A DNA stretch of 12,275 nt from JAGVSR01 sp046074825 (GTDB lineage Bacteria > Pseudomonadota > Alphaproteobacteria > Rhizobiales > Hyphomicrobiaceae). Below, one piece after another: positions 6,762-12,275 of this stretch (the first letter of the stretch is position 1; the number at the start of each line of letters is the position of its first letter). The notes beneath the pieces were generated by a model. The model ran no database searches and was not told the origin of the DNA. It worked only from the letters and a program-made list of their open reading frames with translations. The position numbers and the translations under genes were made by a program. The stretch is taken from NCBI GenBank assembly GCA_046074825.1, contig JBJTOZ010000088.1, forward strand, positions 1 through 12,275, in the 5' to 3' direction.

Positions 6762-7466
6762 ATGCGTTCGGGTGTTATCGCACAAAAAGTGGGTATGACA
6801 CGCATATTCACCGATGCAGGTGAACATGTTCCAGTTACAGTTCTAAAATTAGAAAAGGTACAAGTAATTGGCCATCGTACTGTGGAGAAGAATGGATATA
6901 CCGCGCTACAGCTTGGTGCGGGTTTCAGAAAACCATCTCGTCTCAATAAAGCAGAAAAGGGAACATTTGCAGTTGCCGAAGTTGAAACCAAAAGGAAAAT
7001 TACTGAATTTCGCGTTTCTCCTGAAAATTTGATCTCCATCGGTGCTGAAATCACAGCTGACCATTTTGTAGCAGGTCAGTATGTTGATGTTACAGGGACG
7101 AGTAAAGGGAAAGGTTTTGCAGGCCCCATGAAGCGATGGAATTTTGGAGGCTTGAGAGCTACTCATGGTGTCTCTTTGAGTCATAGATCACACGGATCGA
7201 CTGGGCAACGCCAAGATCCTGGCAAAGTCTTTAAAGGTAAAAAAATGGCGGGCCATTTAGGAGATGAGCGTGTAACAACCCAAAACGTTGTAGTCGCCAA
7301 AATTGATAAAGACAGAGGTTTAATTATGATCCAAGGCGCAGTTCCAGGATCAAAAGGTGGATGGGTTCTCGTACAAGATGCCGTTAAAAAATCAGCACAT
7401 CCAAATGTTCCTACGCCAGGAGCCTTCAAGGAGCAAACCTCCATGAAGAAGGAGCAAACAACATGA
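6762..7466 (+). CDS. rplC: 50S ribosomal protein L3
   Basis: L3, 234 residues, somewhat longer than the E. coli protein (209) because of a short polar C-terminal tail rich in Lys, Gln and Thr. It binds 23S rRNA early in 50S assembly and sends a loop toward the peptidyl transferase centre. The N-terminus MRSGVIAQKVGMTRIF is typical. The central signature DVTGTSKGKGFAGPMKRWNF (109-128) and the loop THGVSLSHRSHGSTGQRQ with DPGKVFKGKKMAGHLG are intact. The GQRQ stretch (148-151) contains the region where E. coli L3 is methylated by PrmB. The stop TGA overlaps the rplD start as ATGA, which points to coupled translation. It follows rpsJ after 55 bases with only a weak ribosome site. Confidence 0.97.
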   Translation: MRSGVIAQKVGMTRIFTDAGEHVPVTVLKLEKVQVIGHRTVEKNGYTALQLGAGFRKPSRLNKAEKGTFAVAEVETKRKITEFRVSPENLISIGAEITADHFVAGQYVDVTGTSKGKGFAGPMKRWNFGGLRATHGVSLSHRSHGSTGQRQDPGKVFKGKKMAGHLGDERVTTQNVVVAKIDKDRGLIMIQGAVPGSKGGWVLVQDAVKKSAHPNVPTPGAFKEQTSMKKEQTT

Positions 7467-8083
7467 GGGCCGATGTAAAAACAATAGATGATAAATCTGC
7501 AGGTGAAGTGGATCTTTCAGATTCAATCTTTGGTTTAGAACCACGTCAGGATCTCATACAACGTATGGTTCGCTATCAACTACTTAAAAGAATGTCAGGA
7601 ACCCACCATGCCCAAGATCGCTCAGAGGTCAATGTAACTGGTAAGAAAATGTACAAACAGAAAGGGACGGGTGGGGCCCGTCATGGAGATAAATCTGTCC
7701 CACAATGGCGAGGCGGAGGTAAAGTCTTTGGTCCGAAACCTCGAAGTCATGCTATCAGTTTGCCAAAAAAAGTAAGAGCTCTAGCTCTTCGCCATGCTCT
7801 CTCTGCTAAGGCTAAATCTGGCGATATTATTATTTTAGACAAGGCCACATCAAGTAAAAGTAAAACGGCTCTTTTAAGAAAACAGTTTGAAAAACTTTCT
7901 ATAGAAAATGCATTGATTATTGATGGTTCTGAACTTGATGTTAGCTTTGCAAGAGCTGCCCGAAATGTTCCAAACATTGATCTTTTGCCAGTGCAAGGAA
8001 TTAATGTTTACGATATTCTTAGAAGGAGAAAACTTGTTTTAACAAAAGCAGCAGTACATGCCCTTGCGGAGAGATTAAAATGA
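7463..8083 (+). CDS. rplD: 50S ribosomal protein L4
   Basis: L4, 206 residues, lines part of the nascent-peptide exit tunnel and, in enterobacteria, represses its own S10 operon. The extended tunnel loop is recognisable as KKMYKQKGTGGARHGDKSVP and QWRGGGKVFGPKPRSHAI (about 61-98), followed by LPKKVRALALRHALSAKAK. The KMYKQKGTGGARHG form of the loop is typical of alphaproteobacteria. AAGGAG (7449-7454) lies 8 bases before the ATG, inside the rplC coding sequence. Both ends overlap neighbours by 4 bases (ATGA with rplC and with rplW). Confidence 0.97.
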   Translation: MRADVKTIDDKSAGEVDLSDSIFGLEPRQDLIQRMVRYQLLKRMSGTHHAQDRSEVNVTGKKMYKQKGTGGARHGDKSVPQWRGGGKVFGPKPRSHAISLPKKVRALALRHALSAKAKSGDIIILDKATSSKSKTALLRKQFEKLSIENALIIDGSELDVSFARAARNVPNIDLLPVQGINVYDILRRRKLVLTKAAVHALAERLK

Positions 8084-8373
8084 CAAAGCTTAATCCTTAT
8101 GATGTCATTATATCTCCAATTATAACTGAGAAATCAACTCAGGTGTCAGAGGTTAATCAAGTCATTTTTAAAGTAGCATTTATGGCTACAAAAAAAGATA
8201 TAAAAAATTCTATAGAAGCTCTCTTTAAGGTTAAGGTTAAAGCTGTCAATACTCTCTTAAGGAAGGGCAAGAAAAAGATCTTTAAAGGGCGAGTAGCTCA
8301 ATTGAGTGATACCAAAAAAGCAATAGTGACATTAGAAGCCGGTCATTCAATAGATTTGACAACTGGCTTATAA
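8080..8373 (+). CDS. rplW: 50S ribosomal protein L23
   Basis: L23, 97 residues, sits at the exit of the nascent-peptide tunnel and is a docking site for trigger factor and SRP. Signatures are YDVIISPIITEKST (7-20), IEALFKVKVKAVNTLLRKGK (45-64), and the C-terminal DTKKAIVTLEAGHSIDLTTG. The start overlaps the rplD stop as ATGA, with GGAG (8068-8071) eight bases upstream. The gene is AT-rich and unusually rich in Lys, but nothing is missing. Confidence 0.97.
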   Translation: MTKLNPYDVIISPIITEKSTQVSEVNQVIFKVAFMATKKDIKNSIEALFKVKVKAVNTLLRKGKKKIFKGRVAQLSDTKKAIVTLEAGHSIDLTTGL

Positions 8374-8383
8374 GGAAACCCCC

Positions 8384-9205
8384 ATGGCTCTTAAGACCTA
8401 TAGTCCGACTTCGCCAGGTTTGCGCCACCTTATCCAGGTGGACAAGAGCCATTTATGGAAAGGCTCTCCAATAAAAACCCTCGTTGAGGGAAAAAGGAAA
8501 ACTGGTGGTAGGAATAGCGACGGTCGTATAACGACGCGTCATATAGGAGGGGGACACAAACAAACCTATAGGCGTGTAGATTTTCGTCGACGAAAATTCG
8601 ATGCTCCTGCTATTGTGGAACGACTTGAATACGATCCCAATCGGACCACATTCATTGCTCTCATAAAATATGTCGATGGGACACTATCTTATATTTTGGC
8701 ACCACAACGGTTGGCAGTAGGAGATACTGTTGTTTCTGGTAGTAAGGTGGATGTAAAGCCAGGCAATGCAATGCCGCTTTCTAATATGCCACTTGGAACA
8801 ATTATTCATAATGTTGAATTAAAGCCTGGTCGAGGCGGTCAAATTGCTCGATCGGCTGGGTCTTTTGCTCAATTGGTTAGTCGCGATGCAGGTTGGGCAG
8901 TTCTGAAATTGAATTCTGGCGAAACACGCAAAGTCCGTGCTGATTGTATGGCCTCTGTTGGTGCTGCTTCCAATCCCGATCATATGAACGCAGTTGTTGG
9001 CAAAGCCGGACGAACACGATGGATGGGTAAACGCCCTACAGTAAGGTCGATCGCAATGAACCCTATTGATCACCCTAATGGAGGCCGCACGAAAGGTGGC
9101 AAACACTGGGCAACACCTTGGGGTAAACCAACTAAAGGATACAAAACGCGAAAGAATAAAGCTACGGAGAAATATATCCTTCGAAGCAGGCATAAATCGA
9201 AATAG
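8384..9205 (+). CDS. rplB: 50S ribosomal protein L2
   Basis: L2, 273 residues, is a primary 23S rRNA binder needed for subunit joining and peptidyl transferase function. Clear blocks are GGRNSDGRITTRHIGGGHKQ (41-60), VERLEYDPNRTTFIALIKY (78-96), YILAPQRLAVGD, VELKPGRGGQIARSAGS and GKAGRTRWMGKRPTVR. The normally near-invariant motif DHPHGGGEGR close to the active centre reads DHPNGGR (229-235): three residues are absent and the second His is Asn. The His matching E. coli His229 (here 230 counting Met) is kept. Downstream, GRHPVTPWG reads GKHWATPWG. AAGGA (8372-8376) overlaps the rplW stop codon and precedes the ATG by 7 bases. Confidence 0.97.
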   Translation: MALKTYSPTSPGLRHLIQVDKSHLWKGSPIKTLVEGKRKTGGRNSDGRITTRHIGGGHKQTYRRVDFRRRKFDAPAIVERLEYDPNRTTFIALIKYVDGTLSYILAPQRLAVGDTVVSGSKVDVKPGNAMPLSNMPLGTIIHNVELKPGRGGQIARSAGSFAQLVSRDAGWAVLKLNSGETRKVRADCMASVGAASNPDHMNAVVGKAGRTRWMGKRPTVRSIAMNPIDHPNGGRTKGGKHWATPWGKPTKGYKTRKNKATEKYILRSRHKSK

Positions 9206-9238
9206 AGAAGCGTCTCATTAGTTAGAGGAGATAGAAAA

Positions 9239-9517
9239 GTGTCACGAGCAGTTTGGAAAGGTCCGTTTGTTGATGGATACCTTCTAAAAAAAGCGGAAAA
9301 ATCGAGAGCTTCTGGCCGTAACGAAGTTATCAAGATTTGGAGCAGGCGATCAACCATACTTCCACAATTCGTTGGACTAACCTTCGGCGTCCATAATGGA
9401 AGAAAACATGTTCCTGTTTCCGTTTCTGAAGATATGGTTGGGCACAAGTTTGGTGAATTTGCACCAACAAGAACATTTCATAGTCACAGTGGTGATAAGA
9501 AAGTGGTGAAGGCATAA
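9239..9517 (+). CDS. rpsS: 30S ribosomal protein S19
   Basis: S19, 92 residues, pairs with S13 in the 30S head and contacts the A-site finger bridge. The sequence is almost entirely canonical: SRAVWKGPFVDGYLLKKAEK (2-21), RNEVIKIWSRRSTILPQFVG, NGRKHVPVSVSEDMVGHKFG and EFAPTRTFHSH. The start codon is GTG at 9239. It is supported by AGAGGAG (9224-9230) eight bases upstream and by alignment with the family N-terminus. The stop shares a base with the rplV start (TAATG). Confidence 0.97.
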   Translation: MSRAVWKGPFVDGYLLKKAEKSRASGRNEVIKIWSRRSTILPQFVGLTFGVHNGRKHVPVSVSEDMVGHKFGEFAPTRTFHSHSGDKKVVKA

Positions 9518-9996
9518 TGTCTAAATCTGCTCAAGACCCTGACGAATTGGGCATGCAAGCAAAAGCAATTGCCAAAAACATCCGAATTTCACCCCAAAAA
9601 TTAAATTTAATCGCTCAAATGATACGTGGCAAAAAAGTAAATGATGCTATTTCAGATCTTGAATTCTCAAGAAAGAGAACTGCTCAGGATGTTCGTAAGT
9701 GTGTTATGAGTGCGATTGCCAATGCCGAGAATAATCACGGTTTAGATATTGATGAACTGGTAGTAGCTGAGGCTTATGTGGGAAAAAATTTGGTAATGAA
9801 GCGATTTGCAGCACGTGGCCGAGGAAGAGGATTTTCTATTCTAAAACCATTCTCTCAGATTACTGTTGTCCTAAAGCAAGTTTTAAAAGAGACTCCTACC
9901 AAAAAGCAAAAAAAGGTTTCTAAAGAAGAGGATGTTTCAAAAAAATCATCCAAACCAAAAAAGCAAACAGGTCAGGCTAGAAAGAGGGCCGCGTAA
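9517..9996 (+). CDS. rplV: 50S ribosomal protein L22 with long basic tail
   Basis: L22 is 159 residues here, against about 110-126 in most bacteria. It binds several 23S rRNA domains, and its beta-hairpin lines the nascent-peptide tunnel. The core runs from about residue 14 to 122: IRISPQKLNLIAQMIRGKKV (22-41), then SAIANAENNHGLDIDELVVA, and the tunnel hairpin MKRFAARGRGRGFSILKPFS (94-113). Extra sequence lies at both ends: about 13 polar residues at the N-terminus, and a low-complexity tail (124-159) with 12 lysines in 36 positions. Such tails occur in some alphaproteobacterial L22 proteins. Start and stop overlap rpsS and rpsC as TAATG. Confidence 0.97.
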   Translation: MSKSAQDPDELGMQAKAIAKNIRISPQKLNLIAQMIRGKKVNDAISDLEFSRKRTAQDVRKCVMSAIANAENNHGLDIDELVVAEAYVGKNLVMKRFAARGRGRGFSILKPFSQITVVLKQVLKETPTKKQKKVSKEEDVSKKSSKPKKQTGQARKRAA

Positions 9997-10796
9997 TGGG
10001 GCAAAAAGTAAATCCAATAGGTCTTAGGGTAGGTATCAATCGAACTTGGGAAAGTCGTTGGTTCGCTGCACGAAATGAGTATGGAAAATTACTTCAAGAA
10101 GACCGAGTTATGCGCGATCACATAATGCAGCATCAACGTACAGCTGGAATTTCAAAAGTTATTATTGAACGGCCTCATAAAAAATGTCGAGTTACCGTGC
10201 ATACTGCGCGTCCTGGGGTTCTTATAGGTAAAAAAGGTGCAGATATTGAAAAAATCCGATCCAAACTTGCCCGCCTAACAACATCGGAAGTTCATCTTAA
10301 TATTTTAGAGGTGAGAAAACCAGAAATTGATGCAACATTGGTTGCAGAATCGATCGCGCAACAGTTGGAGCGTCGAGTTGCCTTTCGTAGAGCCATGAAA
10401 AGAGCCGTACAATCTGCTTTGCGTCTCGGAGCAATCGGAATTCGTATAAATGTTTCTGGTCGTTTAGGTGGAGCCGAAATTGCTCGCACTGAATGGTACA
10501 GAGAAGGCCGAGTCCCACTTCATACTTTAAGAGCTGATATCGATTTTGGTTATGGCTTAGCACGTACAGCTTATGGAGTGATTGGAATTAAGGTATGGAT
10601 CTACAAGGGTGAGATTATCGAGCATGATCCTATGGCAGCTGAGAAAAGGGCGATGGAAGCACAAGAAACCCCAGGACCTCGCGTTCGTAGAGAAGATGGG
10701 GATCGGCGAGAACAAAGGCGTTCTTCTCGATCAACAAGAGGAGCAACCAGTGAGGCTGTAGCTGCAGACACTTCTGAAAAAGGCTCACAAGCATAA
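9996..10796 (+). CDS. rpsC: 30S ribosomal protein S3
   Basis: S3, 266 residues, forms part of the mRNA entry channel and contributes to its helicase activity. MGQKVNPIGLRVGINRTWES (1-20) is the family N-terminus. The KH domain has ARPGVLIGKKGADIEKIR, with the GxxG loop at 78-81. The C-terminal domain shows SGRLGGAEIARTEWYREGRV, DIDFGYGLARTAYGVIGIKV and WIYKGEI. About 45 residues beyond the conserved end (from roughly 222) are charged and probably disordered, first Arg-rich and then Ala/Ser/Glu-rich; E. coli S3 has 233 residues. AGAGG (9983-9987) is 8 bases before the ATG, and the start overlaps the rplV stop. Confidence 0.97.
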   Translation: MGQKVNPIGLRVGINRTWESRWFAARNEYGKLLQEDRVMRDHIMQHQRTAGISKVIIERPHKKCRVTVHTARPGVLIGKKGADIEKIRSKLARLTTSEVHLNILEVRKPEIDATLVAESIAQQLERRVAFRRAMKRAVQSALRLGAIGIRINVSGRLGGAEIARTEWYREGRVPLHTLRADIDFGYGLARTAYGVIGIKVWIYKGEIIEHDPMAAEKRAMEAQETPGPRVRREDGDRREQRRSSRSTRGATSEAVAADTSEKGSQA

Positions 10797-10812
10797 GATT
10801 TGAGATAAGATA

Positions 10813-11223
10813 ATGCTACAACCCAAACAAACAAAGTTTAGAAAACAATTTAAAGGTCGAATTCACGGTGCCTCAAAACGAGGAACTACTCTTAGCTTTG
10901 GAGAGGTGGGCTTAAAGGCGATTGAGCCTGAGCGTATTACCGCTAGACAAATAGAGGCAGCACGACGTGCGATTGCTCGTCACACAAAACGTCAAGGCCG
11001 TTTATGGACACGAATATTTCCTGATGTTCCAGTTACTAAAAAACCAGCAGAGGTTAGAATGGGATCCGGTAAAGGGGGCATTGAGCTCTGGGTTGCACGT
11101 GTGAAGCCTGGAAGAATAATATTTGAACTTGGTGGTGTAAATCCAACAGTTGCAAAAGAAGCTTTGACCCTCGGAGCTGCAAAGCTTCCGATTAAAACAA
11201 GAATAGTGACGCGACTTACATAA
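10813..11223 (+). CDS. rplP: 50S ribosomal protein L16
   Basis: L16, 136 residues, the usual length, helps shape the A-site tRNA binding region of the 50S subunit. Signatures are MLQPKQTKFRKQFKGRIHG (1-19), ITARQIEAARRAIARHTKRQ (42-61), GRLWTRIFPDVPVTKKP, and the loop EVRMGSGKGGIELWVARVKP (80-99). Arg82 corresponds to the arginine hydroxylated in E. coli L16. It starts 16 bases after rpsC with only a weak purine-rich ribosome site. Confidence 0.97.
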   Translation: MLQPKQTKFRKQFKGRIHGASKRGTTLSFGEVGLKAIEPERITARQIEAARRAIARHTKRQGRLWTRIFPDVPVTKKPAEVRMGSGKGGIELWVARVKPGRIIFELGGVNPTVAKEALTLGAAKLPIKTRIVTRLT

Positions 11224-11230
11224 AAGGTGT

Positions 11231-11254
11231 ATGTCAACACAAACGATTATATGA
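11231..11254 (+). other. possible 7-codon mini-ORF before rpmC
   Basis: ATG at 11231 opens a seven-codon frame (MSTQTII) ending in TGA at 11252-11254, in a different frame from rpmC. AAAAGG (11222-11227) precedes it by 3 bases, a short spacing. Its stop overlaps the in-frame rpmC ATG at 11251 as ATGA, the same arrangement seen at rplC/rplD and rplD/rplW. It could couple L29 translation to L16, or be chance. Confidence 0.2.
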
Positions 11255-11262
11255 GGCAAATG

Positions 11263-11472
11263 ATGAAAGTGACCGAGTTGATAGGTATGTCAGTTGATCA
11301 ATTAAGCGATAAACTATCACAATTATCAAAGGAAAAATTTAATTTACGTTTTCAGAGAGCATCGGGTCAACTTGAAAATACCTCGCGTATACGGCAAGTG
11401 AGAAGGGACATTGCTCGCATAAAAACTGTTGTCCGCAATAAAAAATCAGTATTATCAGTCAAGAACGCGTAA
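11263..11472 (+). CDS. rpmC: 50S ribosomal protein L29
   Basis: L29, 69 residues from the chosen start, is a small two-helix protein near the tunnel exit, beside L23. The signature FNLRFQRASGQLENTSRIRQ (26-45), followed by VRRDIARIKTVV, is typical. In-frame starts exist at 11227 (GTG), 11251, 11260 and 11263 (all ATG). I chose 11263 because it gives the family N-terminus (MKxxEL) and because GAGG (11253-11256) lies 6 bases before it; 11251 is a real alternative that adds four residues. The C-terminus is a few residues longer than in many relatives. Confidence 0.93.
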   Translation: MKVTELIGMSVDQLSDKLSQLSKEKFNLRFQRASGQLENTSRIRQVRRDIARIKTVVRNKKSVLSVKNA

Positions 11473-11486
11473 GGAGTTCTCAGGTT

Positions 11487-11720
11487 ATGCCAAAACGTGT
11501 TCTACAAGGTGTCGTTGTTTCAGATAAGAACAATAAAACTGTTGTCGTTAAGGTGGAACGGCGTTACACGCATCCTCTTTTGAAAAAGACTGTAAGAAGT
11601 ACAAAAAAATTCCACGCCCATGATGAAACTAATTTCTATAAAGTTGGTGATTTAGTTTCGATTGAGGAAACGGCGCCGATTTCGAAAAATAAAAAATGGA
11701 TAGTATTAGCGAAATCCTGA
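11487..11720 (+). CDS. rpsQ: 30S ribosomal protein S17
   Basis: S17, 77 residues, is an OB-fold protein that binds the 5' domain of 16S rRNA early in 30S assembly. Signatures are MPKRVLQGVVVSDKNNKTVV (1-20), VERRYTHPLLKKTVRSTKKF, HAHDE, and the conserved GDLVSIEETAPISKNKKW (54-71). AAGGAG (11471-11476) overlaps the rpmC stop codon and lies 10 bases before the ATG. It is the last gene of the S10 operon in the classical layout, and an 88-base gap follows. Confidence 0.97.
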   Translation: MPKRVLQGVVVSDKNNKTVVVKVERRYTHPLLKKTVRSTKKFHAHDETNFYKVGDLVSIEETAPISKNKKWIVLAKS

Positions 11721-11808
11721 AATATGACCCCTTAAACTAAGTAAATATGAAATTATGAAACTTGAGTTCTTTGTTAAATTATATGAGAGATAGAAGGAAG
11801 ATTTTGCG
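11721..11808. other. gap between the S10 and spc operons
   Basis: These 88 AT-rich bases separate rpsQ from rplN, at the same place as the S10/spc boundary in E. coli. A small CTTA/TAAG hairpin is possible just after rpsQ, but it has no terminator T-run. TATATG-like hexamers near 11780 have no -35 element at a good distance. AAGGAAG (11794-11800) is the rplN ribosome site. I cannot call a promoter or terminator here. Confidence 0.4.
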
Positions 11809-12177
11809 ATGATCCAGATGGAGACTAATCTAGATGTCGCCGACAACTCTGGGGCCCGTCGCGTACAGTGCATCAAAGTTTTGGGCGGATCAAAAAGAAA
11901 GTATGCAACTATAGGTGATACTATAGTTGTATCCGTTAAAGATGCCATACCAAAGGGACGCGTTAAGAAAGGGCAGGTTATGAAAGCGGTCATAGTTCGC
12001 ATTGCCAAGGGAGTGCGACGTCCGGATGGTTCACTAATACGGTTTGATCGTAATGCAGCTGTGCTTGTCAACGCACAAGGTGAGCCTGTAGGTACTCGTA
12101 TCTTCGGACCAGTAACGCGAGAATTACGAGCAAAAAACCATATGAAGATTGTATCTCTTGCTCCTGAGGTCCTGTGA
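11809..12177 (+). CDS. rplN: 50S ribosomal protein L14
   Basis: L14, 122 residues, the usual length, lies at the subunit interface, contacts 16S rRNA in bridge B8 and binds the silencing factor RsfS. Signatures are MIQMETNLDVADNSGARRVQ (1-20), CIKVLGGS, KGRVKKGQVMKAVIVR, RPDGSLIRFDRNAAVLVN and GTRIFGPVTRELR. AAGGAAG (11794-11800) lies 8 bases before the ATG at 11809; the Met at residue 4 is a less likely start because the family begins MIQ. It is first in the spc operon, and its TGA shares a base with the rplX start. Confidence 0.97.
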   Translation: MIQMETNLDVADNSGARRVQCIKVLGGSKRKYATIGDTIVVSVKDAIPKGRVKKGQVMKAVIVRIAKGVRRPDGSLIRFDRNAAVLVNAQGEPVGTRIFGPVTRELRAKNHMKIVSLAPEVL

Positions 12178-12275
12178 TGACTAGTCAAAAAATAAAAAAG
12201 GGTGACAACGTCATCGTTCTTGCAGGAAGAGATAAAGGCAAGCGTGGAGAAGTTATTGAAGTGCGACCTCGTGAG
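12177..12275 (+). CDS. rplX: 50S ribosomal protein L24 (5' part)
   Basis: This is the first 33 residues of L24, cut by the window end. L24 starts 50S assembly by binding near the 5' end of 23S rRNA. The fragment contains the KOW motif: KKGDNVIVLAGRDKGKRGEV (7-26), followed by IEVRPRE. The ATG at 12177 shares its A with the rplN stop (TGATG), and GAGG (12166-12169) lies 7 bases upstream. Position after rplN matches the standard spc operon order. Confidence 0.95.
   Translation, partial: MTSQKIKKGDNVIVLAGRDKGKRGEVIEVRPRE

Noticed and set aside
8819..9447. Two long minus-strand frames opposite rplB and rpsS (8819-9193 and 9070-9447)
   Set aside because: Both are antisense shadows of conserved L2 and S19 coding sequence, with no independent support.
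11706..12188. Minus-strand frame of 160 codons opposite rplN
   Set aside because: It is the longest antisense frame but mirrors L14 codons, and no recognisable domain is seen.
1..12275. CRISPR arrays, insertion sequences, tRNA or rRNA genes
   Set aside because: No regularly spaced repeats, transposase-like proteins, tRNA cloverleaf signatures or rRNA segments were seen; the window is filled by conserved protein genes.

Overview
This window is a continuous block of core transcription and translation genes, all on the + strand. It runs from the 3' end of rpoC through the str operon (rpsL, rpsG, fusA, tuf) and the S10 operon (rpsJ, rplC, rplD, rplW, rplB, rpsS, rplV, rpsC, rplP, rpmC, rpsQ) into the start of the spc operon (rplN, and rplX cut by the window edge). 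I see no mobile element, tRNA, rRNA or CRISPR array, and no unknown gene system.

The organism is most likely an alphaproteobacterium with an AT-leaning genome. RpoC carries the large proteobacterial-type trigger-loop insertion. S12 is of the ordinary type rather than the divergent Rickettsia type. L4, L23 and L2 read like Rhodospirillales or Holosporales-type proteins, and the order rpoC-str-S10-spc is typical. The exact order or family is a guess.

Layout: rpoC ends at 1633. A 399-base gap (1634-2032) follows, the only long non-coding stretch. It holds a weak terminator-like hairpin, one good and one fair promoter candidate, and several small inverted repeats in what would be the str leader. 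From rpsL on, genes are tightly packed. Stop and start codons overlap at rplC/rplD and rplD/rplW (ATGA), at rpsS/rplV and rplV/rpsC (TAATG), and at rplN/rplX (TGATG), suggesting translational coupling. Short gaps before tuf (93 bases), rpsJ (72), rplC (55) and rplN (88) are the places where internal promoters could sit.

The products act together. RpoC is the RNA polymerase beta' subunit. S12, S7, S10, S19, S3 and S17 build the 30S subunit. L3, L4, L23, L2, L22, L16, L29, L14 and L24 build the 50S subunit. EF-Tu delivers aminoacyl-tRNA and EF-G drives translocation.

The most notable signal lies inside an otherwise ordinary gene. The EF-Tu switch I region is rewritten and about five residues longer than usual, with the RGITI effector motif replaced by KILTI, while every other EF-Tu motif is conserved and EF-G keeps the standard motif. 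Smaller departures occur at normally invariant loops of L2 (DHPHGGGEGR reduced to DHPNGGR) and S12 (VPAL replaced). These are comparisons made from memory and need an alignment to confirm.
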